Assembly: GCF_025420585.1 (NCBI RefSeq) | Contig: NZ_JAOEGB010000026.1 | Coordinates: 61,509-125,508 of the forward strand | DNA from: Planotetraspora sp. A-T 1434 | GTDB taxonomy: Bacteria; Actinomycetota; Actinomycetes; Streptosporangiales; Streptosporangiaceae | Reading direction: 5' to 3' | DNA length: 64,000 nucleotides | Part shown: positions 17,226-25,018 of the stretch, one piece after another | Numbering within the stretch: the stretch's first letter is position 1 | Layout: the number at the start of each line of letters is the position of its first letter | The notes under the pieces: generated by a model | What the model was told of the DNA's origin: nothing | Database searches by the model: none | Seen by the model: the letters and a program-made list of their open reading frames with translations, nothing else | Made by a program: the position numbers and the translations under genes

Positions 17226-18479
17226 CTACGCGAGTCCCCCGAGCGCCTTTTCCAGCTTGTCGAGCGCGGTCGCCTGGTGCTCGGGCAGCACGTGGGCGTA
17301 GGTGTTCATGGTCAGGACGATCGTGCTGTGGCCGAGGATCTCCATGATGGTCCGGGTGTCCACTCCCTGTGCGAGCAGGATCGTCGCGCAAGTGTGCCGG
17401 AGGTCGTGCAGCCGTACCCGCCGGATGCCTGCCGCGTCGCACACGGCCCGGAAGTGCCGGTAGAGGTTCTCCGGCTCGATGGCGGTCCCGATGTGCGTCG
17501 TGAAGACCAGGCCGTGCGGGTTGTTCCAGGCCGATCCGGCCGCCAGACGCTCCGCGGCTTGCTCGGCCCTGTGCTCCTTGAGGACCTTCACCAGGTTCTC
17601 CGGGAGCCGGATCGTACGACGAGAGCGCTGCGTCTTGAGCGGCACGAGCTTGAGCCCCTCGCCCTTCTGCCGCTGGAGTGCCTGCCGGACGCGGAGCACG
17701 CCGTTGTCCAGGTCGACGTCATCCCAGCGGAGCCCGAGCGCCTCGCCACGCCGGAGGCCGACGCCCAGAGCCACCGCGTACACCGCGTAGAACCGGCCCT
17801 TGCGCGCCTGCCGGAGGAACTGCTTGGCCTCGTCGAGGGTGAGCGCCTGGATCTCCGGCCTCTCGACCGTGCCCAGTTGGACGTTCTTCGCGACATTGCG
17901 CAGCACCAGATCTTCGCGGACCGCCTGAGCGAGCGCGGCCCGGAGCAGGGCGTGAAGGTACTGGACCGTCCGGGACGACAGCACCTTGTTGCAGCACTTC
18001 CCGATCGCGCAGCATCGCTGCTGCTTCGCCGGGTCCTTGTGCCGCTTCGGACGTTTGGCGTCGTGCCCCTGGAGACAGCACTGGCACGTCTTGGCGACCT
18101 TCACGAGCCACGTCCGGATGTCCTGAGCCGTGAGCTTCTTGAGCTGCTTCTTGCCGAGCCCGGGGATCAGGTACAGCCGCACGTACGTCTCGTAACTCCG
18201 GTAGGTGGACGACCGGACCTTCGGCTTGGCGACCTGTTCGAGCCAGTACGTCAGGTAGTCGCCGAGGCTGAGCGTGGTCGTCTCCACGGGGACGCCCTTA
18301 CGAGCGTTGGCGAGAGCTTCGGTGAGCTTGGCGTTGGCCTCCTCCCACGTCTTGCCGTACACCCGGAACCGCTTCCGGGTGCCGTCGAGGCCTTCCAGGT
18401 AGGCCGCGCCCTCCCAGCGGCCATCCTTGCGCTGGTAGACGCTGCCAGCGCCGTTCGGTTGCTTCGTGCGTCTGGGCAT
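17226..18479 (-). CDS. int: Tyrosine-recombinase integrase of island 1
   Basis: 417 residues. AP2-like N-terminal arm-binding region (GSVYQRKDGRWEGAAYLEG), SAM-like core-binding domain, then the catalytic domain with Arg243 (GLRRGE), HDLRHTC, LGHSTI and Tyr394 (NTYAHV), all intact. A Cys-rich insertion at about 132-163 (CQCC, later CC and CC) interrupts the core-binding domain. It integrates the element into tRNA-Lys. The start ATG overlaps the xis stop (TGATG). The gene is adjacent to the attachment site, as usual. Confidence 0.93.
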   Translation of the reverse strand: MPRRTKQPNGAGSVYQRKDGRWEGAAYLEGLDGTRKRFRVYGKTWEEANAKLTEALANARKGVPVETTTLSLGDYLTYWLEQVAKPKVRSSTYRSYETYVRLYLIPGLGKKQLKKLTAQDIRTWLVKVAKTCQCCLQGHDAKRPKRHKDPAKQQRCCAIGKCCNKVLSSRTVQYLHALLRAALAQAVREDLVLRNVAKNVQLGTVERPEIQALTLDEAKQFLRQARKGRFYAVYAVALGVGLRRGEALGLRWDDVDLDNGVLRVRQALQRQKGEGLKLVPLKTQRSRRTIRLPENLVKVLKEHRAEQAAERLAAGSAWNNPHGLVFTTHIGTAIEPENLYRHFRAVCDAAGIRRVRLHDLRHTCATILLAQGVDTRTIMEILGHSTIVLTMNTYAHVLPEHQATALDKLEKALGGLA

Positions 18480-18658
18480 CAGGAAGCCTCCTTCATCAGT
18501 CGGGCGACGAGATCGTCTATGGCGGATCTGGGGATGCGGCGACGGTGGCCGATGAGGAACGAGGCCAGTTCGCCGGAGCGGAGAAGGTCGTAGAGAGTGG
18601 ATCTGCCGATCTTTAGGAGTTGTGCGGCCTCCTCCACCGTCAGGAAGTCATCCGCCAA
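18479..18658 (-). CDS. xis: Excisionase, MerR-like HTH
   Basis: 59 residues: DDFLTVEEAAQLLKIGRSTL followed by YDLLRSGELASFLIGHRRRIP is the excisionase/DNA-binding fold of AICE Xis proteins. The TTG at 18658 is chosen because GAGGAGG lies 6 nt upstream and the family starts just before VEEAA; longer readings only translate the rep gene out of frame. It overlaps rep by 11 bp upstream and int by 1 nt downstream, so all three are translationally coupled. Confidence 0.88.
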   Translation of the reverse strand: MADDFLTVEEAAQLLKIGRSTLYDLLRSGELASFLIGHRRRIPRSAIDDLVARLMKEAS

Positions 18659-20153
18659 GCCGGTCCTCCTCGCGCTCGGCGGCAATGGCCCGTGCGGTCT
18701 CCACCCGCTGCCGGATGTGCTCGGCGAGGATGGCTTCTCCGGGGGTGTAGCCGATGCCGGCGAACCGCCAGTGACCGAGCACGAGGGTGGTCGCGTCCCC
18801 CACGGCCGGAAGGCCGTACTTCTCCCGTGCCTCCGTCGCGCGGTGCATGGCGCGCTCGCCGCGAATCCTCGTGAGCGTGGTGGAGTAGTCACGGCTCTTG
18901 GTGGAGAAGTGGCCCCGGAAGCCGAGCATGTGAGCCCAGGGCCGCAGCCGTAGGTCGGCGAACTCCGGACGGTCGCCGAGGTCCCAGCACTCGCGGATCA
19001 TGCGCCGGGCGTGCTCGGTTACGGGCAGGGCGTCCAGGTGCAGGCCCTCTCTGAGGCCGGTTCCCTGGCAGCGCCGACAGGTGGCGAACCGGTCACGCCC
19101 CCGGCCACTACACGCCGGGCAGGCCAACCGGTGATCGATCGTCCCGGAGGCTTCCGCGCCTTTGGTGGCGTACTTGGCGATGTAGCTCGCCACGGCGCGC
19201 TCACTGAGGCCCTCCGCAGCGCCGCCGAGGACGATGGGCCGGATGTCGAGCTGATCGCCCCATCGGAGGTCCCACCGTCCGAGGGCGCTTGGCGCAGTGG
19301 TGACCCGAACCCGCTTGACCGCTGGCGGAATGGCGCGGCAGAGCAGCGAGTGGTCCGCCCATTCGGGAGGTGCCTCCTGTGCACCGCCAGGACCATCCAG
19401 GCGGATCACGGCGTGGAAGTGGACGAGTCCCCGGCGCTGATACTCCGCCACCTTGGCGAAGGAGACCCGGACGAACTGCGCGAAGGCCCTCCGGCTCAGG
19501 CCCGCCTGACTGGCCAGCTCTCGCCGGATCTCCAGCGTGAAGCGGTGCCACAGCGCCCCGACGTGCGCCTGCCAGAGGACCGCGCCCCGGTAGTCGTAGC
19601 ACCCGGGGCAGATCGGTTGTCCGAGCTGTTCGTCTTTCGGCTCGTGCCGGATGTGGCAGCCGACCGGCCGCCCGTGTTCGCAGGTTTCGTCTCGGCTGCG
19701 TGGACGGCAGGGGCGGGACGTGCCGTCCTTCTCCCTGCGGGTGTGGACCGGGCCGAACGACGGAGCGGTGAGCGTGACGAAGACCCGGGGGTGTGCACTG
19801 ACCTCAGCGGGGACGCCCTTTCCTCCCGACAGCCCGGCCCTGACGAGCTGGAAGGTATCCGCCTCGTAGAGCTGCGAGCAGGCCCGGCAGACCGACGACC
19901 GGCGATTGCCGCAGGCGACGAGCAGCCGCCCGTACGGCTCATCCGCCGTGCGATAGGTGTGCAGGACCTCTCCGGTGTCCGCGTGAACGACGAGAGACTC
20001 CCCCGTCAGGTGCACCGGATTGGCACATCCTCCGGTAGCCGCGACCATCGTCCGCCAGCGGTCATGGCCTGGGTCGTTCATCAGAGGTGCAAGATCGAGC
20101 AGCCATTCAGGCTGCTCACGTGGGGTGTGGTGCTGTTCCTCCTTGCTGTACAT
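18648..20153 (-). CDS. Replication initiator, RepSA (pSAM2) family
   Basis: 501 residues. Motifs fit rolling-circle initiators of actinomycete integrative elements: VHFHAVIRLD holds the metal-binding His-x-His and SYIAKYATKG the catalytic-Tyr/Lys helix. Zinc-finger-like clusters occur at the N-terminus (CGNRRSSVCRACSQ) and centre (CPACSGRGRDRFATCRRCQG). The ATG at 20153 has GGAGG at ideal spacing; earlier in-frame codons are upstream sequence. It would nick a double-strand origin and replicate the excised circle. Confidence 0.85.
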   Translation of the reverse strand: MYSKEEQHHTPREQPEWLLDLAPLMNDPGHDRWRTMVAATGGCANPVHLTGESLVVHADTGEVLHTYRTADEPYGRLLVACGNRRSSVCRACSQLYEADTFQLVRAGLSGGKGVPAEVSAHPRVFVTLTAPSFGPVHTRREKDGTSRPCRPRSRDETCEHGRPVGCHIRHEPKDEQLGQPICPGCYDYRGAVLWQAHVGALWHRFTLEIRRELASQAGLSRRAFAQFVRVSFAKVAEYQRRGLVHFHAVIRLDGPGGAQEAPPEWADHSLLCRAIPPAVKRVRVTTAPSALGRWDLRWGDQLDIRPIVLGGAAEGLSERAVASYIAKYATKGAEASGTIDHRLACPACSGRGRDRFATCRRCQGTGLREGLHLDALPVTEHARRMIRECWDLGDRPEFADLRLRPWAHMLGFRGHFSTKSRDYSTTLTRIRGERAMHRATEAREKYGLPAVGDATTLVLGHWRFAGIGYTPGEAILAEHIRQRVETARAIAAEREEDRLGG

Positions 20154-20194
20154 GCGACCTCCTCTCTCCCGAGGTGACCTAGACGTAGTCCAAG

Positions 20195-20242
20195 ACGTGC
20201 TACGTGGTTGCTCACGTGGACATGTTAGCCAATACGTGCTAC
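20195..20242. promoter_or_regulatory. Repeated ACGTGCTAC motifs between rep and gntR
   Basis: ACGTGCTAC occurs at 20195-20203 and 20234-20242 in the 132-bp divergent region, with a related CACGTGG between them. GntR/KorSA-type regulators bind direct or inverted repeats in this position, so these are candidate operators for the divergent regulator. The spacing of 39 bp is close to four helical turns. Confidence 0.45.
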
Positions 20243-20285
20243 CTCTTGTAAAGACATCAGCGACGAGAAGGAGGGACAACGGCAC

Positions 20286-21128
20286 ATGGCCGAGGAGAAG
20301 GAAGCCGCCCGCTGGCGGATCATCGCCGACCTCTTGCGGAACGACGTGCTGGAAGACCACTACCAGCCCGGCCAGGCCCTACCGGGAGAGGCGTTCCTCG
20401 CCAGCGAGTACGCCACCTCTCGGCCGACCATCCGCAAGGCCATCGCTCAGCTCGCCGGAGAGGGACTGCTGACCGTCGCCCACGGCCGCGGCACATTCGT
20501 CCGCCCGACCCCCGACCGCCGCCTGATCCTCACTGGCTGGCCGGACCACGAGGACCTGCTGAACCCGGCCTACGACCCCGCCAAGCAAGGATGGGAACAC
20601 GTCACCGTCCCCAGCGAAGCCGAACGCGCCCAGAGCAAGGTCACGCCGAACTCGGCGCTGTTCATGACCGCCGAGGGCAGCCGAGCCGACATCCTGGCGG
20701 TACGCCGGGGAACGATGGTCGTCTACCGCTACGCCTACTGGCAGCACACCAAGACCCGCGCCCGCATCCATCTGTCCTCGTACGTGCTCGCCGACCAGGT
20801 CGCGACGATCAGAGGCGAAGGCTCAGGCCGGGAGATCGAATCCCACGTGGAGCCCGAGGACTACTACGCCCACTTGGAGAGGCAGCACGGGCCGCTGCGC
20901 TGGACCACCTCCGTCCACGCCCGGATGCCGTACGGAGAGACCTACGAGGATCTCGGCATGGAGCCGATCGGCACGCCCCTGCTGGTCGTGCGCCGGGTCA
21001 TGCTCAGCCAGCACGGCCGCCCGCTGGAGTTCACCGAGATCGAAGCCCCAGGCGACCGCTTCGAGGCCGCATCCGTCAGCGACCACCACACCGCCGAACC
21101 AGGAGGACTCGCGGCCCTTCGGGTGTAG
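20286..21128 (+). CDS. GntR/HutC-family regulator with UTRA domain (KorSA-like)
   Basis: 280 residues. The N-terminal winged helix (LPGEAFLASEYATSRPTIRK then AIAQLAGEGLLTVAHGRGTFV) and C-terminal UTRA sensor domain (about 110-260) match the KorSA type of pSAM2-like elements, which represses excision and replication genes. Divergent from rep. It starts with ATG after a GAAGGAGGG ribosome site. Nearly all of the 3' UTR is GC-rich repeat sequence. Confidence 0.85.
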   Translation: MAEEKEAARWRIIADLLRNDVLEDHYQPGQALPGEAFLASEYATSRPTIRKAIAQLAGEGLLTVAHGRGTFVRPTPDRRLILTGWPDHEDLLNPAYDPAKQGWEHVTVPSEAERAQSKVTPNSALFMTAEGSRADILAVRRGTMVVYRYAYWQHTKTRARIHLSSYVLADQVATIRGEGSGREIESHVEPEDYYAHLERQHGPLRWTTSVHARMPYGETYEDLGMEPIGTPLLVVRRVMLSQHGRPLEFTEIEAPGDRFEAASVSDHHTAEPGGLAALRV

Positions 21129-21156
21129 TGGGCTCAAAGTTTCTTTACTGGTTCAA

Positions 21157-21255
21157 GGCGACGGCGCTGCGCGCCGCCGCTGGCGGCCCCACGCCCGCCC
21201 ACCGTCCGGGCGTTCGGCTCTCCGGCCGGTCCCGGACGTCGGCGGCTCGGGCCGC
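21157..21255 (+). repeat. GC-rich palindromic repeat, family A, copy 1 (diverged)
   Basis: Begins TCAAGGCGACGGCGCTGCGC and ends GGCTCGGGCCGCC, containing GGCCGGTCCCGG. The same order of blocks is found at 31458-31553 and 40453-40549, where the two copies are nearly identical to each other. Confidence 0.5.
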
Positions 21256-21431
21256 CCCCGCCGCAGGAGCACCCCGCTGTACCGACCGAACCCGCCGATC
21301 ACACGCGCGCCGTCGCCCACCGCTCCGCCGCCGGCCCAACCGCTACGCGGCCCTTCGGGCGCCTACGGCATTGCGCCGGCCGCTACGCTCCCCGGCTTCA
21401 GGTACAGGGGCGACGAGGGCTGAGCATCATG

Positions 21432-21545
21432 CGCCTCCGGCGGGGGCACTCCGGCCCCGAGGTGATCGCCGGGCACGAGCACGGGCCGTAGGTAGCGGGG
21501 GCTGATCGCCTCGCCCACCGTCGCCCAGGCAGAGCCCAGCAGACC
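21432..21545 (+). repeat. Dispersed repeat, family B, copy 1
   Basis: Begins CGCCTCCGGCGGGGGCACTC and continues through a TGATCGCC block, a GGCCGTAGGTAGCGGGGGCT block and GCCCACCGTCG. The same blocks in the same order occur at 41041-41165, and the first part at 63448-63520. Confidence 0.5.
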
Positions 21546-21712
21546 GGCTCCTACGGCGCAAGCCCCGCCGTGCGGGCAGGACAACCAGCGAATACGGAAG
21601 GTCACCGGGTACAGGTACACGCGAGGCCGGGCTTGCCCCTCCGTCCCCGGCCCGCTGCCGCTTCGCGGTGGGACGACGGCGTACGAGGCGATCAGGGCTC
21701 TTACTTGACAGT

Positions 21713-22879
21713 TTATCGCTTTTTAGTCTTTGGTTTAGGCTTAACAAGCTCCCAGGGTTGATCCGAAGTAAGAACTCCCCCGTTGTATACGACCGGATAG
21801 ATATCCTCTGGCTCATCATTACCATCACCGATATATGCCGTAACTCGGAACGGCATACCGTGATCGTCTACGATTTCCTTGAAAACACGGCCATTATCCA
21901 GGACGGATATTTGAATCCGGAACTCGCAGTAACGATTGTCTGCCGTGTTTACATGGAGCTTAAAGACCTCTTCCTCGTTATGCTTCAACAAGATCGTTCT
22001 GTCGGCGAAGTAGTCACCCGTCAACTCTCCGTTTCTATGGAGGTTACGCGCCTTGACATAGCGTTCATTGAGATCAAACCCCAGGCCGATTACTTCAGCA
22101 GAACCCGCGCTTGGCGAGTTGAAAAATGTTCCCCGCAGCGCACTACTACAGTGAGGCAAGGCACGCATTCCAATGATCCGGACTTGAGTTTTACGAGCCC
22201 CTTGCAATACCAATTTGATGGTGATGTCTCCTAGCGTCACGCCACCATGACTCCGGAACCATCTGATCTCGGAATATGGATAGTCTTGCGATGATTCCGT
22301 GCGGTTCAACCCGGCTAACTCTCGTGCAGAGAGAATCGCAGGCTGCGCGAATACCCAGTAATCCGTTTCCTCCTCATGAGGCTCCACTCGTACAAGCTCG
22401 ACGCGGACAGGATCTCCAAGAGGAGACGGTGAGGGTGTGGGGCTGGGGGACTTGGACCTGGGAAGATCCGGAGATGCGGAAATACTGCTGGAGGAGTTTG
22501 AGGGTACGGCAGCTTGCGCGCGAGTTGCACTAGGGACTACAGCGAGGTTGGGGCCATCACCCTTGTCAAAGGGTACAGCCGCCGCAGCTAGGGCAAAACC
22601 GAATATCGCGGCCGCCCCCATTGCATACCTCGTAGCCCTTTCCGGGGAATAGTTACTGAAAAGAACGATAAGACAGCCAGCGGCCATGGCAATAGCTGAC
22701 GGAATTACCGACACGCCCGGATGTCCTCCCAGACCTATATAGAGATAGGACCCAGCACCCCCTAATGTGATAACCAAGCCAAGTACCGTGAGGACGATCC
22801 TCTTTTTGGACCACACACGTGCATGCTTGCGCGGCGCTATGCGCCGAGTCGCGTCCGGACGTGGAATCTCGTCCGACAT
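21713..22879 (-). CDS. Membrane-anchored protein of unknown function, lower GC
   Basis: 388 residues. A basic N-terminus, three hydrophobic segments (about 27-50, 58-76 and 86-101), a Ser/Pro-rich linker (SKSPSPTPSPSP, about 140-153) and a C-terminal domain of about 230 residues rich in beta-strand patterns. GGAGGGGGC precedes the ATG. The DNA is visibly AT-richer than its neighbours, suggesting a foreign source. No family recognised; possibly a surface protein carried as island cargo. Confidence 0.65.
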   Translation of the reverse strand: MSDEIPRPDATRRIAPRKHARVWSKKRIVLTVLGLVITLGGAGSYLYIGLGGHPGVSVIPSAIAMAAGCLIVLFSNYSPERATRYAMGAAAIFGFALAAAAVPFDKGDGPNLAVVPSATRAQAAVPSNSSSSISASPDLPRSKSPSPTPSPSPLGDPVRVELVRVEPHEEETDYWVFAQPAILSARELAGLNRTESSQDYPYSEIRWFRSHGGVTLGDITIKLVLQGARKTQVRIIGMRALPHCSSALRGTFFNSPSAGSAEVIGLGFDLNERYVKARNLHRNGELTGDYFADRTILLKHNEEEVFKLHVNTADNRYCEFRIQISVLDNGRVFKEIVDDHGMPFRVTAYIGDGNDEPEDIYPVVYNGGVLTSDQPWELVKPKPKTKKR

Positions 22880-23090
22880 ATACGCCCCCTCCTCACAGCC
22901 CAGACAAAATACGAAGGGTCAGAGCGACACTTGATAGATGGGACGCCTGTTGGGGTTCGAGGGACTGCATGGCACATGTATCAACTTGGTAAACATAGTG
23001 TCACCCAAAGTGAGGCAAACGCAACCAGGCGACAATGACGGCCAGGCTCACTTTCGGAAGAACTAAATTCACTTTTAGTGCTGGTTGTAT

Positions 23091-23411
23091 TTAGCGTGCA
23101 GTGCCAGTCAAGACCCTGCTCCACCAAAGGCTGGCCTCGCTCCACCCGCCGGCATAGGCGTGCTTGGGCGGTTGAGACTGGATGACCTTGTGAATTAGGT
23201 AGATCCAGCCACAGGAGATCAGCTCGTAGAGCACGGCTTGGCAGTCGCAGGTGTAGTCCACGACGCGGTATGGCCCGCGAGGCTGAGAGACCCAGAGCAG
23301 CTTCTCCGGCTCGGGTACAGCGCAGCGGAGGTGCGGCGAGAGACCTGGGCAATCGGACTCCTCCATCAGGTCCGCCGGGTCATGGAGGAGGCCCCGCAGT
23401 TTCGCGTCCAC
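23091..23411 (-). CDS. Small hypothetical protein, AICE-associated
   Basis: About 106 residues. DYTCDCQAVLYELISCGWIY and the C-terminal WSRVLTGTAR resemble a small uncharacterised protein common beside short GntR genes in actinobacterial elements (inference from memory of the pattern). GTG at 23411, 10 bp after the upstream stop, is preferred; an ATG at 23366 is possible. Probably co-transcribed with the 23422-23700 gene. Confidence 0.5.
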   Translation of the reverse strand: MDAKLRGLLHDPADLMEESDCPGLSPHLRCAVPEPEKLLWVSQPRGPYRVVDYTCDCQAVLYELISCGWIYLIHKVIQSQPPKHAYAGGWSEASLWWSRVLTGTAR

Positions 23412-23421
23412 GTGGTGCCGC

Positions 23422-23700
23422 TCAGTGCGAGCTGTCCCGAGAGACAAGGCACCGCGCTTCGCTGTTGGGCAGAGCGCTAGCCAGGGCGGCTTGCCGGCGA
23501 AGCTCCGCGGCCAGTTGGCCGACGTCATCGCCGTCGATGGTCTGGCACAGGCCGCGGTTGTAGTCCTCGTTCGTCAGGCGACAGTTGCGTGTGGCCCACA
23601 GGCGTCCCGCCGAGCTTCGCCAGATGCTCCAGCCGGGAAACGCCTCCCGCAAGCTGCTCACGGTCAGGACAGGGACACTCGCCGCCTTCTCGCCGCTCAC
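23422..23700 (-). CDS. Small hypothetical protein next to short GntR regulator
   Basis: 92 residues. LREAFPGWSIWRSSAGRLWA is a recurrent motif of small actinomycete proteins of unknown role found next to GntR regulators. The GTG at 23700 has GGAGGAG 6 nt upstream, which decides the start. Divergent from the GntR gene at 23813, with a 16-bp palindrome between them. Confidence 0.65.
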   Translation of the reverse strand: MSGEKAASVPVLTVSSLREAFPGWSIWRSSAGRLWATRNCRLTNEDYNRGLCQTIDGDDVGQLAAELRRQAALASALPNSEARCLVSRDSSH

Positions 23701-23753
23701 TTCGCTCTCCTCCCACAGGCCCGTAAGCTGCATCGTAGGCAAAGAAAGCTATG

Positions 23754-23769
23754 GCACGCTATAGCGTGC
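23754..23769. promoter_or_regulatory. Perfect 16-bp palindrome GCACGCTATAGCGTGC
   Basis: Lies midway between the divergent small gene (start 23700) and the short GntR gene (start 23813). Perfect dyad symmetry makes it the likely operator of the GntR protein, and a CGTATAGTG half-like site follows at about 23784. Confidence 0.65.
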
Positions 23770-23812
23770 TGTCAATCGCCACGGCGTATAGTGGCTTCCT
23801 ACCGTTGCTCGC

Positions 23813-24064
23813 GTGGTGGAGTTCAAGGCCAATCAGCCCAGGTGGCGGCAGGTCTACGAGATCATCAAGAGTCGTATCGCCTCCGGCGAGTACAAGCCTG
23901 GCGAGCGCATCCCATCACTCGTCGCCCTGATCGAAGAGTTCGGCATCGCGAACGCCACCGGCCAGAAGGTCATGCGGGCACTCAGGGCAGACGGCCTGAT
24001 CCACACCGAGCCCGGCATGGGCAGCTTCGTTACCGCTCCTGAAGATCGGGACAAGGCGGAGTGA
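23813..24064 (+). CDS. Short GntR-family winged-helix regulator
   Basis: 83 residues, DNA-binding domain only: RWRQVYEIIKSRIASGEYKP, ALIEEFGIANATGQKVMRAL, GMGSFVTAP. No effector domain, typical of small GntR proteins in actinobacterial elements. GTG start. It probably acts on the palindrome upstream and represses the divergent small genes. The stop lies 20 bp before the right arm repeats. Confidence 0.82.
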   Translation: MVEFKANQPRWRQVYEIIKSRIASGEYKPGERIPSLVALIEEFGIANATGQKVMRALRADGLIHTEPGMGSFVTAPEDRDKAE

Positions 24065-24084
24065 CCAGGTCCGGAGGCGCGTGA

Positions 24085-24112
24085 ACTGACGGCAACCGTT
24101 GACGGCAACGTC
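24085..24112 (+). promoter_or_regulatory. Right arm-type repeats of island 1
   Basis: TGACGGCAAC at 24087 and 24100, 13 bp apart, the second followed by GTC exactly as at the left end (17213-17225). Same orientation as the left pair. Confidence 0.6.
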
Positions 24113-24193
24113 GCCACACGCCTCCGGACACGGCTGGACGCCCCTGGACGCTTAGCCCCAGATCAGAGGCCATGCGCCCAGGGCGTCGATCAG

Positions 24194-24236
24194 CTTTTAA
24201 TCCGTAGGTTCAGGGTTCGAGTCCCTGGCGCCCCAC
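24194..24236 (+). repeat. tRNA-Lys att copy B (43 bp, perfect)
   Basis: Identical to 17117-17159 of tRNA-Lys, from the anticodon loop to CCAC. Without a 5' half it cannot form a tRNA. Right end of island 1 and left end of the next island. Confidence 0.92.
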
Positions 24237-24304
24237 ACTCACACCCCTTCCGACCTGCGATTTCTCGATCGAGACGGCCTCGCGACGAGAAGTTGATCTC
24301 GTAT

Positions 24305-24324
24305 GGTTGCTCGATGTTTGCTCG
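24305..24324 (+). promoter_or_regulatory. Arm-type repeats at the left end of island 2
   Basis: GTTGCTCG (24306) and TTTGCTCG (24317), 11 bp apart. The roughly 90 bp between att copy B and this pair are nearly identical by eye to the sequence after att copy E (42013-42100). Confidence 0.5.
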
Positions 24325-24484
24325 CGTGTTGCCCGCCATGACACCTAACCAGCGGACTTCAGGGTGGACTTGGCCACGGAGACTCGACAACCAGCGGGCG
24401 AAAAATCCGTAGGGCTGGAAGGACTGCTCGACCCCAGCCAGGGTGTGACAACCGATCACAGAGCGGTCTGACGCTAGCCGACCG

Positions 24485-24577
24485 TTATCCTGGGACGGGC
24501 TTGGGCGGCATGGCAACGTCGCTCCCCACGACCACCAGGCGCCAACCGGCCTCATGCAACTCCTGGGAACGCATCAT
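24485..24577 (-). CDS. 30-residue peptide gene with a strong ribosome site
   Basis: Encodes MMRSQELHEAGWRLVVVGSD and ends in VAMPPKPVPG. AAGGAGGGG lies 3 nt before the double ATG. A TTGACA hexamer at 24717-24712 could be a -35 box, though no -10 box is well spaced from it. Charged N-terminal half, then a hydrophobic VVV and a Pro-rich tail. Not recognised. It faces away from the MFS gene at 25019. It could be a ribosomal peptide precursor, a leader peptide or a small regulator; I cannot tell which. Confidence 0.45.
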   Translation of the reverse strand: MMRSQELHEAGWRLVVVGSDVAMPPKPVPG

Positions 24578-25018
24578 TACCCCTCCTTGGATTTGGCTGT
24601 ACGGGGAGAATTTCGCGATTCGCGGGACACAGGGGCGGTTGCGACTCAAGGGCCCTGTCGGCGGGTTCAGACCGACTCCACCCGTTAAGGCAACTATTAA
24701 TCTTCCGCGAATGTCAAGGATTATTTGAAATATCACAGCGCGTGACGCGTGCTCGTGAGTTCGCAAATTAGGCCATGACGAAAAAGCCGCTGCGGCCCGG
24801 CCGTAGCGTCATGACATTTACGGCCCTCACTACGGAAAGTGACGTTTGCGAGTGGGAGCGCCGGGCACCAGGGACGCGAGCGGTACGGCAATAGGTCTGT
24901 GACCTGGCTCGATCCTGCTCACATATTCTGATGGAGCATAACCGTTTGAGGCCCGAGAGGGCCGGGCAGTCACCTTCAGCAGGCCACCGCCCGCCTCTGG
25001 TCAGGAGCGACCGGCACC
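24578..25018. other. AT-rich intergenic region between peptide gene and MFS gene
   Basis: Contains the likely minus-strand promoter of the peptide gene and an inverted repeat CATGACG (24774) / CGTCATG (24807) enclosing a second GCCGCTGCGGC dyad. No further gene seen. Confidence 0.4.

Larger units (their letters stand above)
21129..21712. other. GC-rich non-coding region with two dispersed repeats
   Basis: 584 bp with no gene. It holds a diverged copy of a roughly 97-bp GC-rich repeat (21157-21255) and a copy of a roughly 115-bp repeat (21432-21545), both of which recur in other islands of this window. It could contain the element's replication origin, but I see no sequence that proves it. 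Confidence 0.45.
17162..24236. mobile_element. Island 1: integrative element at tRNA-Lys (int-xis-rep-gntR)
   Basis: Bounded by the tRNA-Lys 3' end (17117-17161) and a 43-bp perfect copy (24194-24236). Integrase, excisionase and a replication initiator overlap one another as in pSAM2-type actinomycete integrative elements, with a divergent GntR/UTRA regulator. Paired arm-type repeats sit inside both ends (17198 and 24085). I find no TraB/FtsK-like transfer gene, Spd genes or Pra activator, so it may excise and replicate but need help to transfer. A second, small GntR module lies at the right end. Confidence 0.8.

Noticed and set aside
17199..20177. Long plus-strand open frames opposite int and rep (388 and 464 codons)
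   Set aside because: They mirror genuine integrase and replication genes in high-GC DNA, have repetitive Arg/Leu/Pro/Glu composition and match no family.
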